DNA of 64,000 bases from Pseudomonas mohnii (GCF_900105115.1 NZ_FNRV01000001.1:2899501-2963500); one strand, 5' to 3'. Positions 9,365-18,852 are shown, counted from the stretch's first letter. Notes: generated by a model not told the origin, from the sequence alone. Numbers and translations are program-made.

Positions 9365-9895
9365 TTGACCACCATCGTTTCAGTTCGCCGCCACGGCAAA
9401 GTCGTCATGGGCGGCGACGGCCAGGTATCCCTTGGCAATACCGTGATGAAAGGCAACGCGAAAAAAGTTCGCCGCCTGTACCACGGTCAGGTCATCGCCG
9501 GTTTTGCCGGCGCCACCGCTGACGCCTTTACCCTGTTCGAACGTTTCGAAGGCCAGCTGGAAAAGCATCAGGGCCACCTGGTTCGTGCCGCCGTCGAACT
9601 CGCCAAAGAATGGCGAACCGACCGTTCACTGAGCCGCCTCGAAGCCATGCTCGCCGTCGCCAACAAAGACGCCTCGCTGATCATCACCGGCAACGGCGAT
9701 GTGGTTGAACCTGAAGATGGCTTGATCGCCATGGGCTCCGGTGGCGCTTACGCCCAGGCCGCCGCCAGCGCACTGCTGAAGAAAACCGATCTGTCGGCCC
9801 GGGAAATCGTCGAGACCGCCCTGGGCATTGCCGGCGACATCTGTGTATTCACCAACCACACCCAGACCATTGAGGAGCAGGACTGCGCCGAATAA
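9365..9895 (+). CDS. hslV: ATP-dependent protease peptidase subunit HslV
   Basis: The 176-residue proteolytic subunit of the HslUV (ClpYQ) complex, an N-terminal threonine hydrolase that assembles as two stacked hexamers. The catalytic Thr must follow the initiator, so the true start is TTG at 9365 ([19 protein letters not shown]) with GGAG about 9 bases upstream. An upstream in-frame ATG at 9317 would bury the active Thr and is rejected. Conserved GDGQVS, Lys in GNAKKVRR and [10 protein letters not shown] are present. The length equals E. coli HslV. hslU follows 55 bases downstream, so the two are probably one operon. Confidence 0.95.
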   Translation: MTTIVSVRRHGKVVMGGDGQVSLGNTVMKGNAKKVRRLYHGQVIAGFAGATADAFTLFERFEGQLEKHQGHLVRAAVELAKEWRTDRSLSRLEAMLAVANKDASLIITGNGDVVEPEDGLIAMGSGGAYAQAAASALLKKTDLSAREIVETALGIAGDICVFTNHTQTIEEQDCAE

Positions 9896-9950
9896 GTCCG
9901 CTCCGGCCATCGCGCCACGGCTCATTCTTGCTTGAGGTCCGCCAAATACT

Positions 9951-11288
9951 ATGTCCATGACTCCCCGTGAAATCGTCCACGAACTCAATCGCCATATCAT
10001 CGGCCAGGACGATGCCAAGCGCGCCGTCGCCATTGCCCTGCGCAATCGCTGGCGCCGGATGCAGCTGCCCGAAGAGCTGCGCGTTGAAGTCACCCCGAAA
10101 AACATTCTGATGATCGGCCCGACCGGTGTCGGTAAAACCGAAATCGCCCGTCGCCTGGCCAAACTGGCCAACGCACCGTTCATCAAGGTCGAAGCCACCA
10201 AGTTCACTGAAGTCGGCTACGTCGGCCGCGACGTCGAATCGATCATTCGTGACCTGGCCGATGCGGCGATCAAACTGCTGCGCGAACAGGAAATCATCAA
10301 GGTTCGCCACCGCGCCGAAGACGCCGCTGAAGAGCGCATCCTCGACGCGCTGCTGCCGCCACCGCGCATGGGCTTCAGCAACGACGATGCCCCGACCTCG
10401 GATTCCAACACCCGTCAGCTGTTCCGCAAGCGCCTGCGCGAAGGTCAACTGGATGACAAGGAGATCGAAATCGAAGTCGCCGAAATCGCCGGCGTCGATA
10501 TCTCCGCGCCACCGGGCATGGAAGAAATGACCAACCAATTGCAGAGCCTGTTCGCCAACATGGGCAAAGGCAAACGCAAGAGCCGCAAGCTCAAGGTCAA
10601 GGAAGCGCTGAAAATGGTGCGCGACGAAGAAGCCAGTCGCCTGGTCAACGATGAAGAGTTGAAGGCCAAGGCACTGGAAGCGGTCGAGCAGCACGGCATC
10701 GTGTTCATCGACGAAATCGACAAGGTCGCCAAGCGCGGCAATGTCGGCGGCGCCGATGTGTCCCGCGAGGGTGTGCAGCGCGACTTGCTGCCACTGATCG
10801 AAGGTTGCACCGTCAACACCAAACTGGGCATGGTCAAAACCGACCACATCCTGTTCATCGCCTCGGGCGCTTTCCACCTGAGCAAGCCGAGCGATCTGGT
10901 GCCGGAGCTGCAAGGTCGCCTGCCGATTCGTGTCGAACTGAAGGCACTGTCGCCGGAAGACTTCGAACGCATTCTCAGCGAACCGCACGCTTCGCTTACC
11001 GAGCAATACTGTGCACTGCTGAAAACCGAAGGCCTGACCATCGAGTTCCAGCCAAGCGGCATCAAACGCATTGCGGAAATCGCCTGGCAGGTCAACGAGA
11101 AAACCGAAAACATCGGTGCCCGTCGTCTGCACACGCTGCTTGAGCGCCTGCTTGAAGAAGTGTCGTTCAGCGCCGGCGACCTGGCCAGTGCCCATGACGA
11201 CAAGGCGATCCAGATCGACGCTGACTACGTCAACAGCCACCTCGGCGAATTGGCGCAGAACGAAGACCTGTCCCGTTATATCCTGTAA
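9951..11288 (+). CDS. hslU: HslU ATPase subunit of HslUV protease
   Basis: A 445-residue AAA+ unfoldase that feeds substrates into HslV. Walker A is [13 protein letters not shown] (near residue 57) and Walker B is [14 protein letters not shown] (near 250). The intermediate (I) domain lies between them, and the sensor/arginine-finger region is [12 protein letters not shown] near 320. The C-terminus ends in LSRYIL, the tail that docks into HslV pockets. The start [18 protein letters not shown] matches the family. Length and frame are normal. Confidence 0.97.
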   Translation: MSMTPREIVHELNRHIIGQDDAKRAVAIALRNRWRRMQLPEELRVEVTPKNILMIGPTGVGKTEIARRLAKLANAPFIKVEATKFTEVGYVGRDVESIIRDLADAAIKLLREQEIIKVRHRAEDAAEERILDALLPPPRMGFSNDDAPTSDSNTRQLFRKRLREGQLDDKEIEIEVAEIAGVDISAPPGMEEMTNQLQSLFANMGKGKRKSRKLKVKEALKMVRDEEASRLVNDEELKAKALEAVEQHGIVFIDEIDKVAKRGNVGGADVSREGVQRDLLPLIEGCTVNTKLGMVKTDHILFIASGAFHLSKPSDLVPELQGRLPIRVELKALSPEDFERILSEPHASLTEQYCALLKTEGLTIEFQPSGIKRIAEIAWQVNEKTENIGARRLHTLLERLLEEVSFSAGDLASAHDDKAIQIDADYVNSHLGELAQNEDLSRYIL

Positions 11289-11296
11289 GCAACACT

Positions 11297-11398
11297 TGTA
11301 GGAGCGAGCCTGCTCGCGATGAACCCGAGAGCGACGCGTTTGTTCAGACAACACGCGTTATCGTTAACGGCCATCGCGAGCAAGCTCGCTCCTACAGG
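11297..11398. repeat. REP doublet (REPIN)
   Basis: TGTAGGAGCGAGCCTGCTCG and CGAGCAAGCTCGCTCCTACA face each other between hslU and the DUF971 gene. Confidence 0.9.
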
Positions 11399-11424
11399 GT
11401 TCCACCCCTAACGGAACTCAGGTC

Positions 11425-11802
11425 ATGACCCAACTTCCCACCGACATCAAACTGCACAAAGCCTCGAAAACCCTGACGCTCAAATACGCGACCGGCGAGG
11501 AATTCACCCTGCCCGCCGAATTCCTTCGCGTGCACTCTCCTTCCGCCGAAGTCCAGGGCCACGGCAAACCCATCCTGCAATTTGGCAAAATCAACGTAGG
11601 CCTGAACAAGATAGAACCGGCCGGTCAGTACGCACTGAAATTGACCTTCGATGACGGCCATGACAGCGGCCTGTTCACCTGGGAATACCTCTATGAGCTG
11701 GGGCGCCGTCATGACGCACTCTGGGAGGATTATCTTGCCGAGCTCAAAGCTGCCGGAAAAACCCGCGACCCGAACGAATCCGTCGTCAAGCTGATGCTCT
11801 AG
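11425..11802 (+). CDS. DUF971 (gamma-butyrobetaine hydroxylase N-terminal-like) protein
   Basis: A 125-residue single-domain protein that matches the small DUF971/GBBH-like N-terminal family. Signs are the early ..LTLKYATGEEFTLPAEFLRVHSPSAE.. stretch, a GQYALKLTFDDGHDSGLFTWEYLYELG core, and a charged tail. In eukaryotic gamma-butyrobetaine hydroxylase the related domain precedes the dioxygenase domain; here it stands alone. Function is unknown. Position between hslU and phaC1 is conserved in fluorescent pseudomonads as far as I recall. A REP doublet separates it from hslU, so it may have its own promoter or be read through. Confidence 0.85.
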   Translation: MTQLPTDIKLHKASKTLTLKYATGEEFTLPAEFLRVHSPSAEVQGHGKPILQFGKINVGLNKIEPAGQYALKLTFDDGHDSGLFTWEYLYELGRRHDALWEDYLAELKAAGKTRDPNESVVKLML

Positions 11803-11919
11803 CCTGAGCCTCTTGCTCTTTAGAGGGCATTTTCTAATTTCATCTGTTTGAATGCTTGGCCGTAAGGTCAGTCATTGGCCTGCTTGCGAAAAAAATTAAA
11901 CTCGGGTAACCAATGGAGC

Positions 11920-11935
11920 TGGCAAGTTCCCTGCA
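11920..11935 (+). promoter_or_regulatory. Candidate sigma-54 promoter of phaC1
   Basis: TGGCAAGTTCCCTGCA fits the -24/-12 consensus TGGCACG-N4-TTGCA with correct GG-to-GC spacing and two mismatches. It lies about 127 bases before phaC1, with an A/T-rich stretch at 11888-11900 just upstream. A sigma-54 type promoter before phaC1 has been reported in P. aeruginosa. The 259-base gap 11803-12061 holds nothing else recognisable. Confidence 0.5.
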
Positions 11936-12061
11936 GTGTTCTCTGCGAAACAAAAGCAGCGATGCAGCACTAACGGTCACCCGAGCAGTAGTACCTGGCA
12001 TTGGCTGTGTAGCTGCACAGCAGGCCCCGGGTACTCGTCTCAGGACAATGGAGCGTCGTAG

Positions 12062-13741
12062 ATGAGTAACAAGAATAACGATGACTTGAAGTATCAGGCC
12101 TCGGAAAACACCTTGGGACTGAATCCTGTCGTTGGACTGCGTGGAAAGGATCTACTGGCTTCTGCTCGAATGGTGCTCAGGCAGGCCATCAAACAACCGG
12201 TGCACAGCGCCAAGCATGTTGCGCACTTCGGCCTTGAACTCAAGAACGTGCTGTTCGGCAAATCCGCACTGCAACCGGGCAGCGACGACCGTCGCTTCGC
12301 CGATCCGGCCTGGAGCCAGAACCCACTCTACAAACGCTACCTGCAAACCTACCTGGCGTGGCGCAAGGAACTCCACGACTGGATCGATGACAGCAAACTC
12401 TCGGCCAGTGACGCCGCTCGCGGGCACTTCGTGATCAACCTCATGACCGAAGCCATGGCCCCGACCAACACGGCGGCCAACCCGGCGGCCGTCAAACGCT
12501 TCTTCGAAACCGGCGGCAAGAGCCTGCTCGATGGTCTTTCGCATATGGCCAAGGACCTTGTGCACAACGGCGGCATGCCGAGCCAGGTTAACATGGGCGC
12601 GTTCGAGGTCGGCAAGAGCCTCGGCGTGACCGACGGTGCAGTGGTCTTTCGCAACGATGTGCTGGAGCTGATCCAGTACAAGCCGATTACCGAGCAAGTC
12701 CACGAGCGTCCATTGCTGGTGGTGCCGCCACAGATCAACAAGTTCTACGTTTTCGACCTGAGCCCGGACAAGAGCCTGGCGCGGTTTTGCCTGCGCAATA
12801 ATGTGCAGACCTTCATCGTCAGCTGGCGCAACCCGACCAAGGAACAGCGCGAGTGGGGTCTGTCGACCTACATCGAGGCGCTCAAGGAAGCGGTCGACGT
12901 GGTCACCGCCATCACCGGCAGCAAAGATGTGAACATGCTCGGCGCCTGCTCCGGTGGTATCACCTGCACCGCCCTGCTAGGCCACTACGCTGCAATCGGC
13001 GAGAACAAGGTCAACGCCCTCACCCTGCTGGTCAGCGTGCTCGATACCACGCTGGACAGCGACGTCGCCCTGTTCGTCAACGAGCAGACCCTCGAAGCCG
13101 CCAAGCGCCACTCCTACCAGGCCGGCGTACTGGAAGGCCGCGACATGGCGAAAGTCTTTGCGTGGATGCGTCCCAACGACCTGATCTGGAACTACTGGGT
13201 CAACAACTACCTGTTGGGCAACGAACCGCCGGTGTTCGACATCCTGTTCTGGAACAACGACACCACCCGGTTGCCCGCCGCGTTCCATGGCGACCTGATC
13301 GAGATGTTCAAAAACAACCCGCTGATTCGCCCCAATGCACTGGAAGTGTGCGGCACGCCCATCGACCTGAAGCAGGTCACGGCCGACATCTTTTCCCTGG
13401 CCGGCACCAACGACCACATCACCCCGTGGAAGTCCTGCTACAAGTCGGCGCAACTGTTCGGCGGCAATGTCGAGTTCGTGCTGTCCAGCAGCGGGCATAT
13501 CCAGAGCATCCTGAACCCGCCGGGCAATCCGAAATCCCGTTACATGACCAGCACCGAAATGGCTGCCAATGCCGAGGAGTGGCAAGAGAATTCCACCAAG
13601 CACACCGACTCCTGGTGGCTGCACTGGCAGGCCTGGCAGGCCCAGCGTTCGGGCGAACTGAAAAAGGCCCCGGCGAAACTGGGCAACAAGGCTTTTCCGG
13701 CAGGCGAGACTGCGCCAGGCACTTACGTACACGAGCGGTAA
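12062..13741 (+). CDS. phaC1: Class II poly(3-hydroxyalkanoate) polymerase 1
   Basis: A 559-residue PHA synthase that polymerises medium-chain-length 3-hydroxyacyl-CoA on the surface of storage granules. The lipase-like box GACSGG carries the nucleophile Cys296; Asp451 (in NDHITPW) and His479 (in SSSGHIQS) complete the catalytic triad at the positions known for this class. The N-terminal pha-specific domain and the alpha/beta-hydrolase core are intact. It is the first gene of phaC1-phaZ-phaC2-phaD, and a candidate sigma-54 promoter lies upstream. It is paralogous to PhaC2 at 14865, with long shared blocks such as LLVVPPQINK and KVFAWMRPNDLIW. Confidence 0.97.
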   Translation: MSNKNNDDLKYQASENTLGLNPVVGLRGKDLLASARMVLRQAIKQPVHSAKHVAHFGLELKNVLFGKSALQPGSDDRRFADPAWSQNPLYKRYLQTYLAWRKELHDWIDDSKLSASDAARGHFVINLMTEAMAPTNTAANPAAVKRFFETGGKSLLDGLSHMAKDLVHNGGMPSQVNMGAFEVGKSLGVTDGAVVFRNDVLELIQYKPITEQVHERPLLVVPPQINKFYVFDLSPDKSLARFCLRNNVQTFIVSWRNPTKEQREWGLSTYIEALKEAVDVVTAITGSKDVNMLGACSGGITCTALLGHYAAIGENKVNALTLLVSVLDTTLDSDVALFVNEQTLEAAKRHSYQAGVLEGRDMAKVFAWMRPNDLIWNYWVNNYLLGNEPPVFDILFWNNDTTRLPAAFHGDLIEMFKNNPLIRPNALEVCGTPIDLKQVTADIFSLAGTNDHITPWKSCYKSAQLFGGNVEFVLSSSGHIQSILNPPGNPKSRYMTSTEMAANAEEWQENSTKHTDSWWLHWQAWQAQRSGELKKAPAKLGNKAFPAGETAPGTYVHER

Positions 13742-13760
13742 CTGACGCACCCCGCACTTC

Positions 13761-13863
13761 CTGTAGGCGCGAGCTCGCTCGCGATGGACGTTAACGAAAA
13801 CGCATGCTGTCTGAATTAACGCGTTGCCTTAACATTTTTCGCAAGCAGGCTCGCGCCTACAGG
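13761..13863. repeat. REP doublet inside the pha operon
   Basis: CTGTAGGCGCGAGCTCGCTC on the left and GCAGGCTCGCGCCTACAG on the right form an inverted pair between phaC1 and phaZ. It may tune the relative level of the downstream genes. Confidence 0.88.
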
Positions 13864-13897
13864 GGTCGGGGATGAATTCATAAACAGGGCCAGAAGC

Positions 13898-14752
13898 ATG
13901 CCGCAACCGTTCATATTTCGTACCGTCGACCTGGATGGCCAGACCCTCCGCACGGCGGTACGCCCCGGCAAGCCTCACTTGACGCCCTTGCTGATTTTCA
14001 ACGGCATCGGCGCCAACCTGGAGCTGGTGTTTCCGTTCGTCGCGGCACTGGACCCGGACCTGGAAGTCATCGCTTTCGACGTGCCCGGTGTCGGTGGCTC
14101 TTCGACGCCGAATCGACCGTATCGCTTTCCGGGCCTGGCCAAACTGACGGCACGCATGCTCGACTACCTCGACTACGGGCAGGTCAACGTCATCGGCGTG
14201 TCCTGGGGCGGCGCCCTTGCCCAGCAGTTCGCCTACGACTATCCGGAGCGCTGCAAGAAACTGGTGCTGGCCGCCACCGCCGCAGGCGCGGTGATGGTGC
14301 CGGGCAAGCCGAAAGTGCTGTGGATGATGGCCAGTCCGAGGCGCTACATCCAGCCGTCGCACGTGATTCGCATTGCACCGATGATCTACGGCGGCTCATT
14401 TCGCCGCGACCCGACACTGGCCGCGAGCCATGCGGCAAAAGTGCGTTCGGCAGGCAAGCTCGGTTACTACTGGCAACTGTTTGCCGGCCTCGGCTGGACC
14501 AGCATCCACTGGCTGCACAAGATCCATCAGCCGACCCTGGTACTGGCGGGCGATGACGATCCGTTGATCCCGCTGATCAACATGCGCTTGCTGGCCTGGC
14601 GGATTCCCAATGCCCAGCTGCACATCATCGATGACGGCCATCTGTTTTTGATCACACGAGCCGAAGCGGTGGCGCCGATCATCATGAAATTCCTCGAAGA
14701 AGAACGACAACGCGCCGTGATGCATCCTCACCCGGCGCCATTGGGCGGTTAG
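13898..14752 (+). CDS. phaZ: Intracellular medium-chain PHA depolymerase
   Basis: A 284-residue alpha/beta hydrolase that releases 3-hydroxyalkanoates from stored PHA, allowing turnover of granules. The nucleophile elbow is GVSWGG with Ser102. The acid is likely Asp in AGDDDPLIP, and the His is in DDGHLFLITRAE. An early FNGIGANLELV oxyanion-type loop is present. No signal peptide is seen, as expected for an intracellular enzyme. It lies between the two synthase genes, the usual arrangement in mcl-PHA pseudomonads. The start ATG at 13898 gives the family terminus MPQPFIFRTVDLDG. Confidence 0.96.
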   Translation: MPQPFIFRTVDLDGQTLRTAVRPGKPHLTPLLIFNGIGANLELVFPFVAALDPDLEVIAFDVPGVGGSSTPNRPYRFPGLAKLTARMLDYLDYGQVNVIGVSWGGALAQQFAYDYPERCKKLVLAATAAGAVMVPGKPKVLWMMASPRRYIQPSHVIRIAPMIYGGSFRRDPTLAASHAAKVRSAGKLGYYWQLFAGLGWTSIHWLHKIHQPTLVLAGDDDPLIPLINMRLLAWRIPNAQLHIIDDGHLFLITRAEAVAPIIMKFLEEERQRAVMHPHPAPLGG

Positions 14753-14864
14753 CGGCTCATTGACGGGCGGCAGGACGCCGCGCCGCGCAACAACCCGAAA
14801 CAGCGTCTATGGTGTTCTGGTTCGGTTGTGTGTTTTTGGCCTGAAAACGAAGGAGTGTTGACTC

Positions 14865-16547
14865 ATGCGTGACAAACCAGCGCGGGACACTTTGCCCACT
14901 CCCGCCGCGTTCATCAACGCACAGAGTGCGATTACCGGCCTGCGCGGCCGGGATCTGATTTCGACCCTGCGCAGCGTTGCCGCCCATGGCCTGCGCAACC
15001 CGGTGCACAGCGCCCGGCACGCCCTGAAACTGGGCGGGCAGCTGGGCCGTGTGCTGCTCGGTGAGACCCTGCACCCGACCAATCCACAGGACAGCCGTTT
15101 CGCCGACCCGGCCTGGAGCCTCAACCCGTTTTACCGTCGCAGCTTGCAGGCCTACCTGGCTTGGCAAAAGCAGGTCAAGAGCTGGATCGACGACAGCAAC
15201 ATGAGCCCGGACGATCGTGCCCGCGCGCATTTCGCCTTCGCCCTGCTCAACGATGCCGTGTCACCGTCCAACAGCCTGCTCAATCCACTGGCGATCAAGG
15301 AGATCTTCAACTCCGGCGGCAACAGCCTGGTGCGCGGGATCGGTCACCTGGTGGATGACTTGCTGCACAACGACGGCCTGCCCCGGCAAGTCACCAAACA
15401 GGCTTTCGAAGTCGGCAAGACCGTCGCCACCACCACCGGCGCCGTGGTGTTTCGCAACGAATTGCTGGAACTGATCCAGTACAAGCCGATGAGCGAAAAG
15501 CAGTATTCCAAGCCGCTGCTGGTGGTTCCGCCGCAGATCAACAAGTACTACATTTTCGACCTGAGCCCGCACAACAGCTTTGTCCAGTTCGCCCTCAAGA
15601 ACAGCCTGCAAACCTTCGTGATCAGCTGGCGCAACCCGGATGTGCGTCACCGCGAATGGGGCCTGTCGACCTACGTCGAGGCGGTTGAAGAAGCCATGAA
15701 TGTGTGCCGGGCGATCACCGGTGCCCGCGAAGTCAACCTGATGGGCGCCTGCGCCGGCGGGCTGACCATCGCTGCGTTGCAAGGTCACTTGCAAGCCAAA
15801 CGGCAACTGCGCCGGGTCTCCAGCGCGACGTATCTGGTGAGCCTGCTCGACAGTCAGCTGGACTCGCCAGCGACCCTGTTCGCCGACGAACAGACCCTGG
15901 AAGCCGCCAAGCGTCGTTCCTACCAGAAAGGCGTGCTCGACGGTCGCGACATGGCCAAGGTGTTCGCCTGGATGCGACCCAACGACTTGATCTGGAGCTA
16001 TTTCGTCAACAACTACCTGTTGGGCAAAGAACCCCCGGCGTTCGACATCCTCTACTGGAACAACGACAACACGCGCTTGCCGGCGGCCCTGCATGGCGAC
16101 CTGCTGGATTTTTTCAAGCACAACCCGCTCACCCACCCGGGCGGCCTGGAAGTGTGTGGCACGCCGATCGACTTGCAGAAGGTCACCGTCGACAGCTTCA
16201 GCGTGGCCGGTATCAATGACCACATCACACCGTGGGACGCGGTGTATCGCTCGACGCTGCTGCTCGGGGGTGATCGCCGCTTCGTGCTGTCCAACAGCGG
16301 ACACGTGCAGAGCATTCTCAACCCGCCGAACAACCCGAAAGCCAACTACGTCGAGAACGGCAAACTGAGCAGTGATCCACGGGCCTGGTACTACGATGCC
16401 AAGCACGTCGATGGCAGCTGGTGGACCCCGTGGCTGAGCTGGATTCAGGAACGCTCGGGGGCGCTAAAGGAAACCCAGATGGCCCTCGGCAACCAGAACT
16501 ATCCACCCATGGAGGCGGCACCCGGTACTTACGTGCGCGTGCGCTGA
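14865..16547 (+). CDS. phaC2: Class II poly(3-hydroxyalkanoate) polymerase 2
   Basis: A 560-residue paralogue of PhaC1 with the same architecture. The catalytic box here is GACAGG with Cys296, with Asp452 in NDHITPW and His480 in SNSGHVQS. Like PhaC1 it polymerises mcl-hydroxyacyl-CoA, and paralogues of this type often differ in substrate range and strength. GAAGGAG-like purines precede ATG 14865. The 112-base gap after phaZ shows no REP. A strong CCACGGCC/GGCCGTGG hairpin follows the gene before phaD. Confidence 0.97.
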   Translation: MRDKPARDTLPTPAAFINAQSAITGLRGRDLISTLRSVAAHGLRNPVHSARHALKLGGQLGRVLLGETLHPTNPQDSRFADPAWSLNPFYRRSLQAYLAWQKQVKSWIDDSNMSPDDRARAHFAFALLNDAVSPSNSLLNPLAIKEIFNSGGNSLVRGIGHLVDDLLHNDGLPRQVTKQAFEVGKTVATTTGAVVFRNELLELIQYKPMSEKQYSKPLLVVPPQINKYYIFDLSPHNSFVQFALKNSLQTFVISWRNPDVRHREWGLSTYVEAVEEAMNVCRAITGAREVNLMGACAGGLTIAALQGHLQAKRQLRRVSSATYLVSLLDSQLDSPATLFADEQTLEAAKRRSYQKGVLDGRDMAKVFAWMRPNDLIWSYFVNNYLLGKEPPAFDILYWNNDNTRLPAALHGDLLDFFKHNPLTHPGGLEVCGTPIDLQKVTVDSFSVAGINDHITPWDAVYRSTLLLGGDRRFVLSNSGHVQSILNPPNNPKANYVENGKLSSDPRAWYYDAKHVDGSWWTPWLSWIQERSGALKETQMALGNQNYPPMEAAPGTYVRVR

Positions 16548-16558
16548 CACTCAACGAC

Positions 16559-16580
16559 CCACGGCCCCGACCGGCCGTGG
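16559..16580. other. GC-rich hairpin between phaC2 and phaD
   Basis: CCACGGCC, six-base loop, GGCCGTGG: a perfect 8-bp stem. There is no U-tract, so it is more likely a partial attenuator or mRNA-stability element than a full terminator. Confidence 0.5.
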
Positions 16581-16606
16581 CATCACCCGATCAATAAGAA
16601 GACTGG

Positions 16607-17227
16607 ATGAAAACCCGCGACCGCATCCTCGAATGTGCCCTGCAGTTGTTCAATCAGAAGGGCGAACCAAACGTCTCCACCATGGAAGTTGCCAACGAAA
16701 TGGGCATCAGCCCCGGCAACCTCTACTACCACTTCCACGGCAAGGAGCCGCTGATTCTCGGGTTGTTCGAACGCTTCCAGAATGAGCTGGCCCCGCTGCT
16801 CGACCCGCCATCGGACGTTGAACTGGCACCGGAAGATTACTGGCTGTTCCTGCACCTGATCGTCGAACGCCTGGCCCACTACCGGTTTCTGTTCCAGGAC
16901 CTGTCGAACCTGGCCGGCCGCCTGCCGAAGCTGGCCAAGGGCATCCGCAACCTGCTCAATGCACTCAAGCGCACGCTGGCGTCGTTACTGGCGCGATTGA
17001 AAGCCCAGGGGCAATTGGTCAGCGACACCCAGGCGCTGGGGCAACTGGTGGAGCAGATCACCATGACGCTGCTGTTCTCGCTGGACTATCAACGGATTCT
17101 CGATCGCGAAGGTGAAGTGCGATTGGTGGTCTACCAGATCATGATGCTGGTGGCGCCTCATCTGCTGCCGCCGATCAAGGTGGCGACGGAGCGACTCGCG
17201 ATGCAGTACCTGGAAGACCACGACTAA
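16607..17227 (+). CDS. phaD: TetR-family regulator PhaD
   Basis: A 206-residue TetR-type regulator. The N-terminal helix-turn-helix domain spans about residues 3-50 (RDRILECALQLFNQKGE..VSTMEVANEMGISPGNLYYHF). The remainder is the helical ligand-binding and dimer domain. In P. putida PhaD is known to activate phaI and, to a lesser extent, phaC1 operon transcription in response to an acyl-CoA signal. Position at the end of phaC1ZC2D, convergent with phaIF, matches that system; regulation in this strain is inferred from the family. Confidence 0.95.
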   Translation: MKTRDRILECALQLFNQKGEPNVSTMEVANEMGISPGNLYYHFHGKEPLILGLFERFQNELAPLLDPPSDVELAPEDYWLFLHLIVERLAHYRFLFQDLSNLAGRLPKLAKGIRNLLNALKRTLASLLARLKAQGQLVSDTQALGQLVEQITMTLLFSLDYQRILDREGEVRLVVYQIMMLVAPHLLPPIKVATERLAMQYLEDHD

Positions 17228-17245
17228 TGCTGATCACACCTATCC

Positions 17246-17337
17246 CTGTGGGAGCGAGCCTGCTCGCGATGGCGGTGTGTCAGTAGGCAAAATTTTTGAA
17301 TGTGATGGCCTCATCGCGAGCAGGGCTCGCTCCCACA
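17246..17337. repeat. REP doublet (REPIN)
   Basis: CTGTGGGAGCGAGCCTGCTC and GAGCAGGGCTCGCTCCCACA (with one extra G) form an inverted pair between convergent phaD and phaF. Confidence 0.9.
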
Positions 17338-17376
17338 TCAGGTTTGTGGTGCTTTCAAAATGCTGCACAAACAAAA

Positions 17377-17403
17377 ACGCCCGGCCTTGGCAGGCCGGGC
17401 GTT
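17377..17403. terminator. Bidirectional intrinsic terminator between phaD and phaF
   Basis: AACGCCCGGCCT pairs with AGGCCGGGCGTT around TGGC, flanked by AAAAA on the left and TTCTTTT on the right. It can end both phaD and the phaI-phaF transcript. Confidence 0.88.
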
Positions 17404-17422
17404 CTTTTGAGCCCTGAAAAAA

Positions 17423-18289
17423 TCAGGACTGACTGGTTGGCGTCGAAGGTGCCGGCGCGGCAGTCGGGGTTACAGCAGGGGTCGGCGCGGTCGCGGAGTT
17501 CGACGAGCTGACCGGTGCTGCCGGCGTTGCGGCAGCCACTGCTGGTTTTGGTGCGGCAGCTTTTGGAGCGGCCGGTTTTTTCACCACTGGCTTCTTCGCA
17601 GCGGCAGGTTTTGCTGCTGGTTTGGCTGCCGGCTTGGCCGCTGCGGTTTTCGCTGCAGGCTTGGCGGCGGCAGGCTTGGCAGCAGGTTTAGCGGCGGCTT
17701 TTGCGGCAACCGGTTTAGCCGCTGGTTTGGCTGCAGCGGGTTTGGCAGCGGCCGTTTTCGCCGCTGGCTTGGCAGCCGGTTTAGCCGCCGCTTTAGCCAG
17801 TGGCTTGGCAGCGGTTTTGGCGGCTGGTTTAGCCGCTGGTTTGGCGGCCGCGGTTTTCGCCGCGACAGGCGCAACCTTGGCACCGGTGAGCTTTTCGATC
17901 TGCTTGGTCAGGGTATCGACCTTGCTGTGCAGTGCCTTGACTTCGTTGCGGCTCGGTACGCCCAGGCGCGAGATAGCGCTGTTCAGACGCTTGTCGAAAG
18001 CGCCTTCCAGCTCGTCCCACTTGCCCAGTGCACGATCTTTCACGCCGCTGATGCGCGACTTGGCCGAAGAAGCGGAGTCCTTGGCGGCGTCGACAGTTTT
18101 GCCAACCGCGCTCTTGGTCAGCTTCTCGGCTTTTTCGCCGTCCTTAACCAATGCATCGAAGAGTTTGCTGCCGTCAGTGTCGATCTTCGAGTACACGCCT
18201 AAACCCGCCAGCCAGATTTTTCGGGAGTAGTCTTCGACTTTCCCGATCCACGAGCTGCCTTCTTTTTCAGTATTCTTTTTGCCAGCCAT
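17423..18289 (-). CDS. phaF: PHA granule-associated phasin PhaF
   Basis: A 288-residue two-domain phasin. Residues 1 to about 140 form an amphipathic phasin domain (IWLAGLGVYSKIDTDGSKLFDALVKDGE) similar to PhaI, ending in a leucine-zipper-like stretch. The C-terminal half is a histone-H1-like tail of repeated AAKPAAKPA units that binds DNA. It coats PHA granules and helps to place them on the nucleoid at division in P. putida. It lies 10 bases after phaI with AAGGAG before its ATG, so the two form one operon. The tail ends in a Pro/Ala/Thr/Ser-rich stretch. The tandem repeat region is likely to vary in length between strains. Confidence 0.95.
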   Translation of the reverse strand: MAGKKNTEKEGSSWIGKVEDYSRKIWLAGLGVYSKIDTDGSKLFDALVKDGEKAEKLTKSAVGKTVDAAKDSASSAKSRISGVKDRALGKWDELEGAFDKRLNSAISRLGVPSRNEVKALHSKVDTLTKQIEKLTGAKVAPVAAKTAAAKPAAKPAAKTAAKPLAKAAAKPAAKPAAKTAAAKPAAAKPAAKPVAAKAAAKPAAKPAAAKPAAKTAAAKPAAKPAAKPAAAKKPVVKKPAAPKAAAPKPAVAAATPAAPVSSSNSATAPTPAVTPTAAPAPSTPTSQS

Positions 18290-18299
18290 CCCGTTCTCC

Positions 18300-18722
18300 T
18301 TAAGATTTACGCGCGACGCGTTCGAGCAATGCCGTCAGCTCATCGAGCTTGGCAGAGAGTGTCTCAACGTCATGTTTAGACGGAATGCCGATACGATTCA
18401 AGGCACTTGCGACACGCGTGTCGAACGCCTTCTCCACTTTGTCGAGTTGAACTTCGACCTTGCCTTTGAAAGTGCGCACTTCGTCTTTTGCTTCATCGAT
18501 CTCGGCATTCGCCGCTTCAAGCTTTTCAGTGACCGCTTTTTTGCCTTTCTTTTCAACAGTTTGACCAGCCTTGATCAACTCTTGAAAGTAGTCGCTGCCC
18601 TCTTGGCCAACCTTGGTGTAGGCACCCAGGCCTGCCAGCCAGATCTTGCGGGCATAGGATTTGACGTCGCTCAGGGCGGTGGTCGATGCGTCGATTTTTT
18701 TCTTCAAAATAACTTTGGCCAT
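18300..18722 (-). CDS. phaI: PHA granule-associated phasin PhaI
   Basis: A 140-residue phasin lacking the DNA-binding tail. It begins MAKVILKKKI and contains YARKIWLAGLGAYTKVGQEG, closely like the first half of PhaF. The remainder is predicted coiled coil (EAANAEIDEAKDEVRTFKG). ATG at 18722 is chosen because GAGG stands 6 bases upstream and the terminus matches the family; a farther upstream in-frame start would add an unconserved leader. It is the first gene of the phaI-phaF operon. A PhaD-responsive promoter would be expected in 18723-18850, but no operator was identified by eye. Confidence 0.95.
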   Translation of the reverse strand: MAKVILKKKIDASTTALSDVKSYARKIWLAGLGAYTKVGQEGSDYFQELIKAGQTVEKKGKKAVTEKLEAANAEIDEAKDEVRTFKGKVEVQLDKVEKAFDTRVASALNRIGIPSKHDVETLSAKLDELTALLERVARKS

Positions 18723-18852
18723 GGTGCACCTCACGCGCAAAAGGTTTGAGGAACTGCCCGTGAAAGTGTCGGGCTCTGGCACAAAGTAGGGAGAAAAATT
18801 AGAAACGGCACCCTAACAACTGACATAAACAGCAAGCAGAGCAAACACGAAA

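Noticed and set aside
11868..11887. TTGGCC..TTGCG as a sigma-54 site before phaC1
   Set aside because: The spacing between GG and GC is too short; the element at 11920-11935 has correct spacing.
17600..17880. Dense repeats that could suggest a CRISPR or minisatellite
   Set aside because: They are the codons of the AAKPA repeats of PhaF, in frame and typical of the family; there are no spacers.
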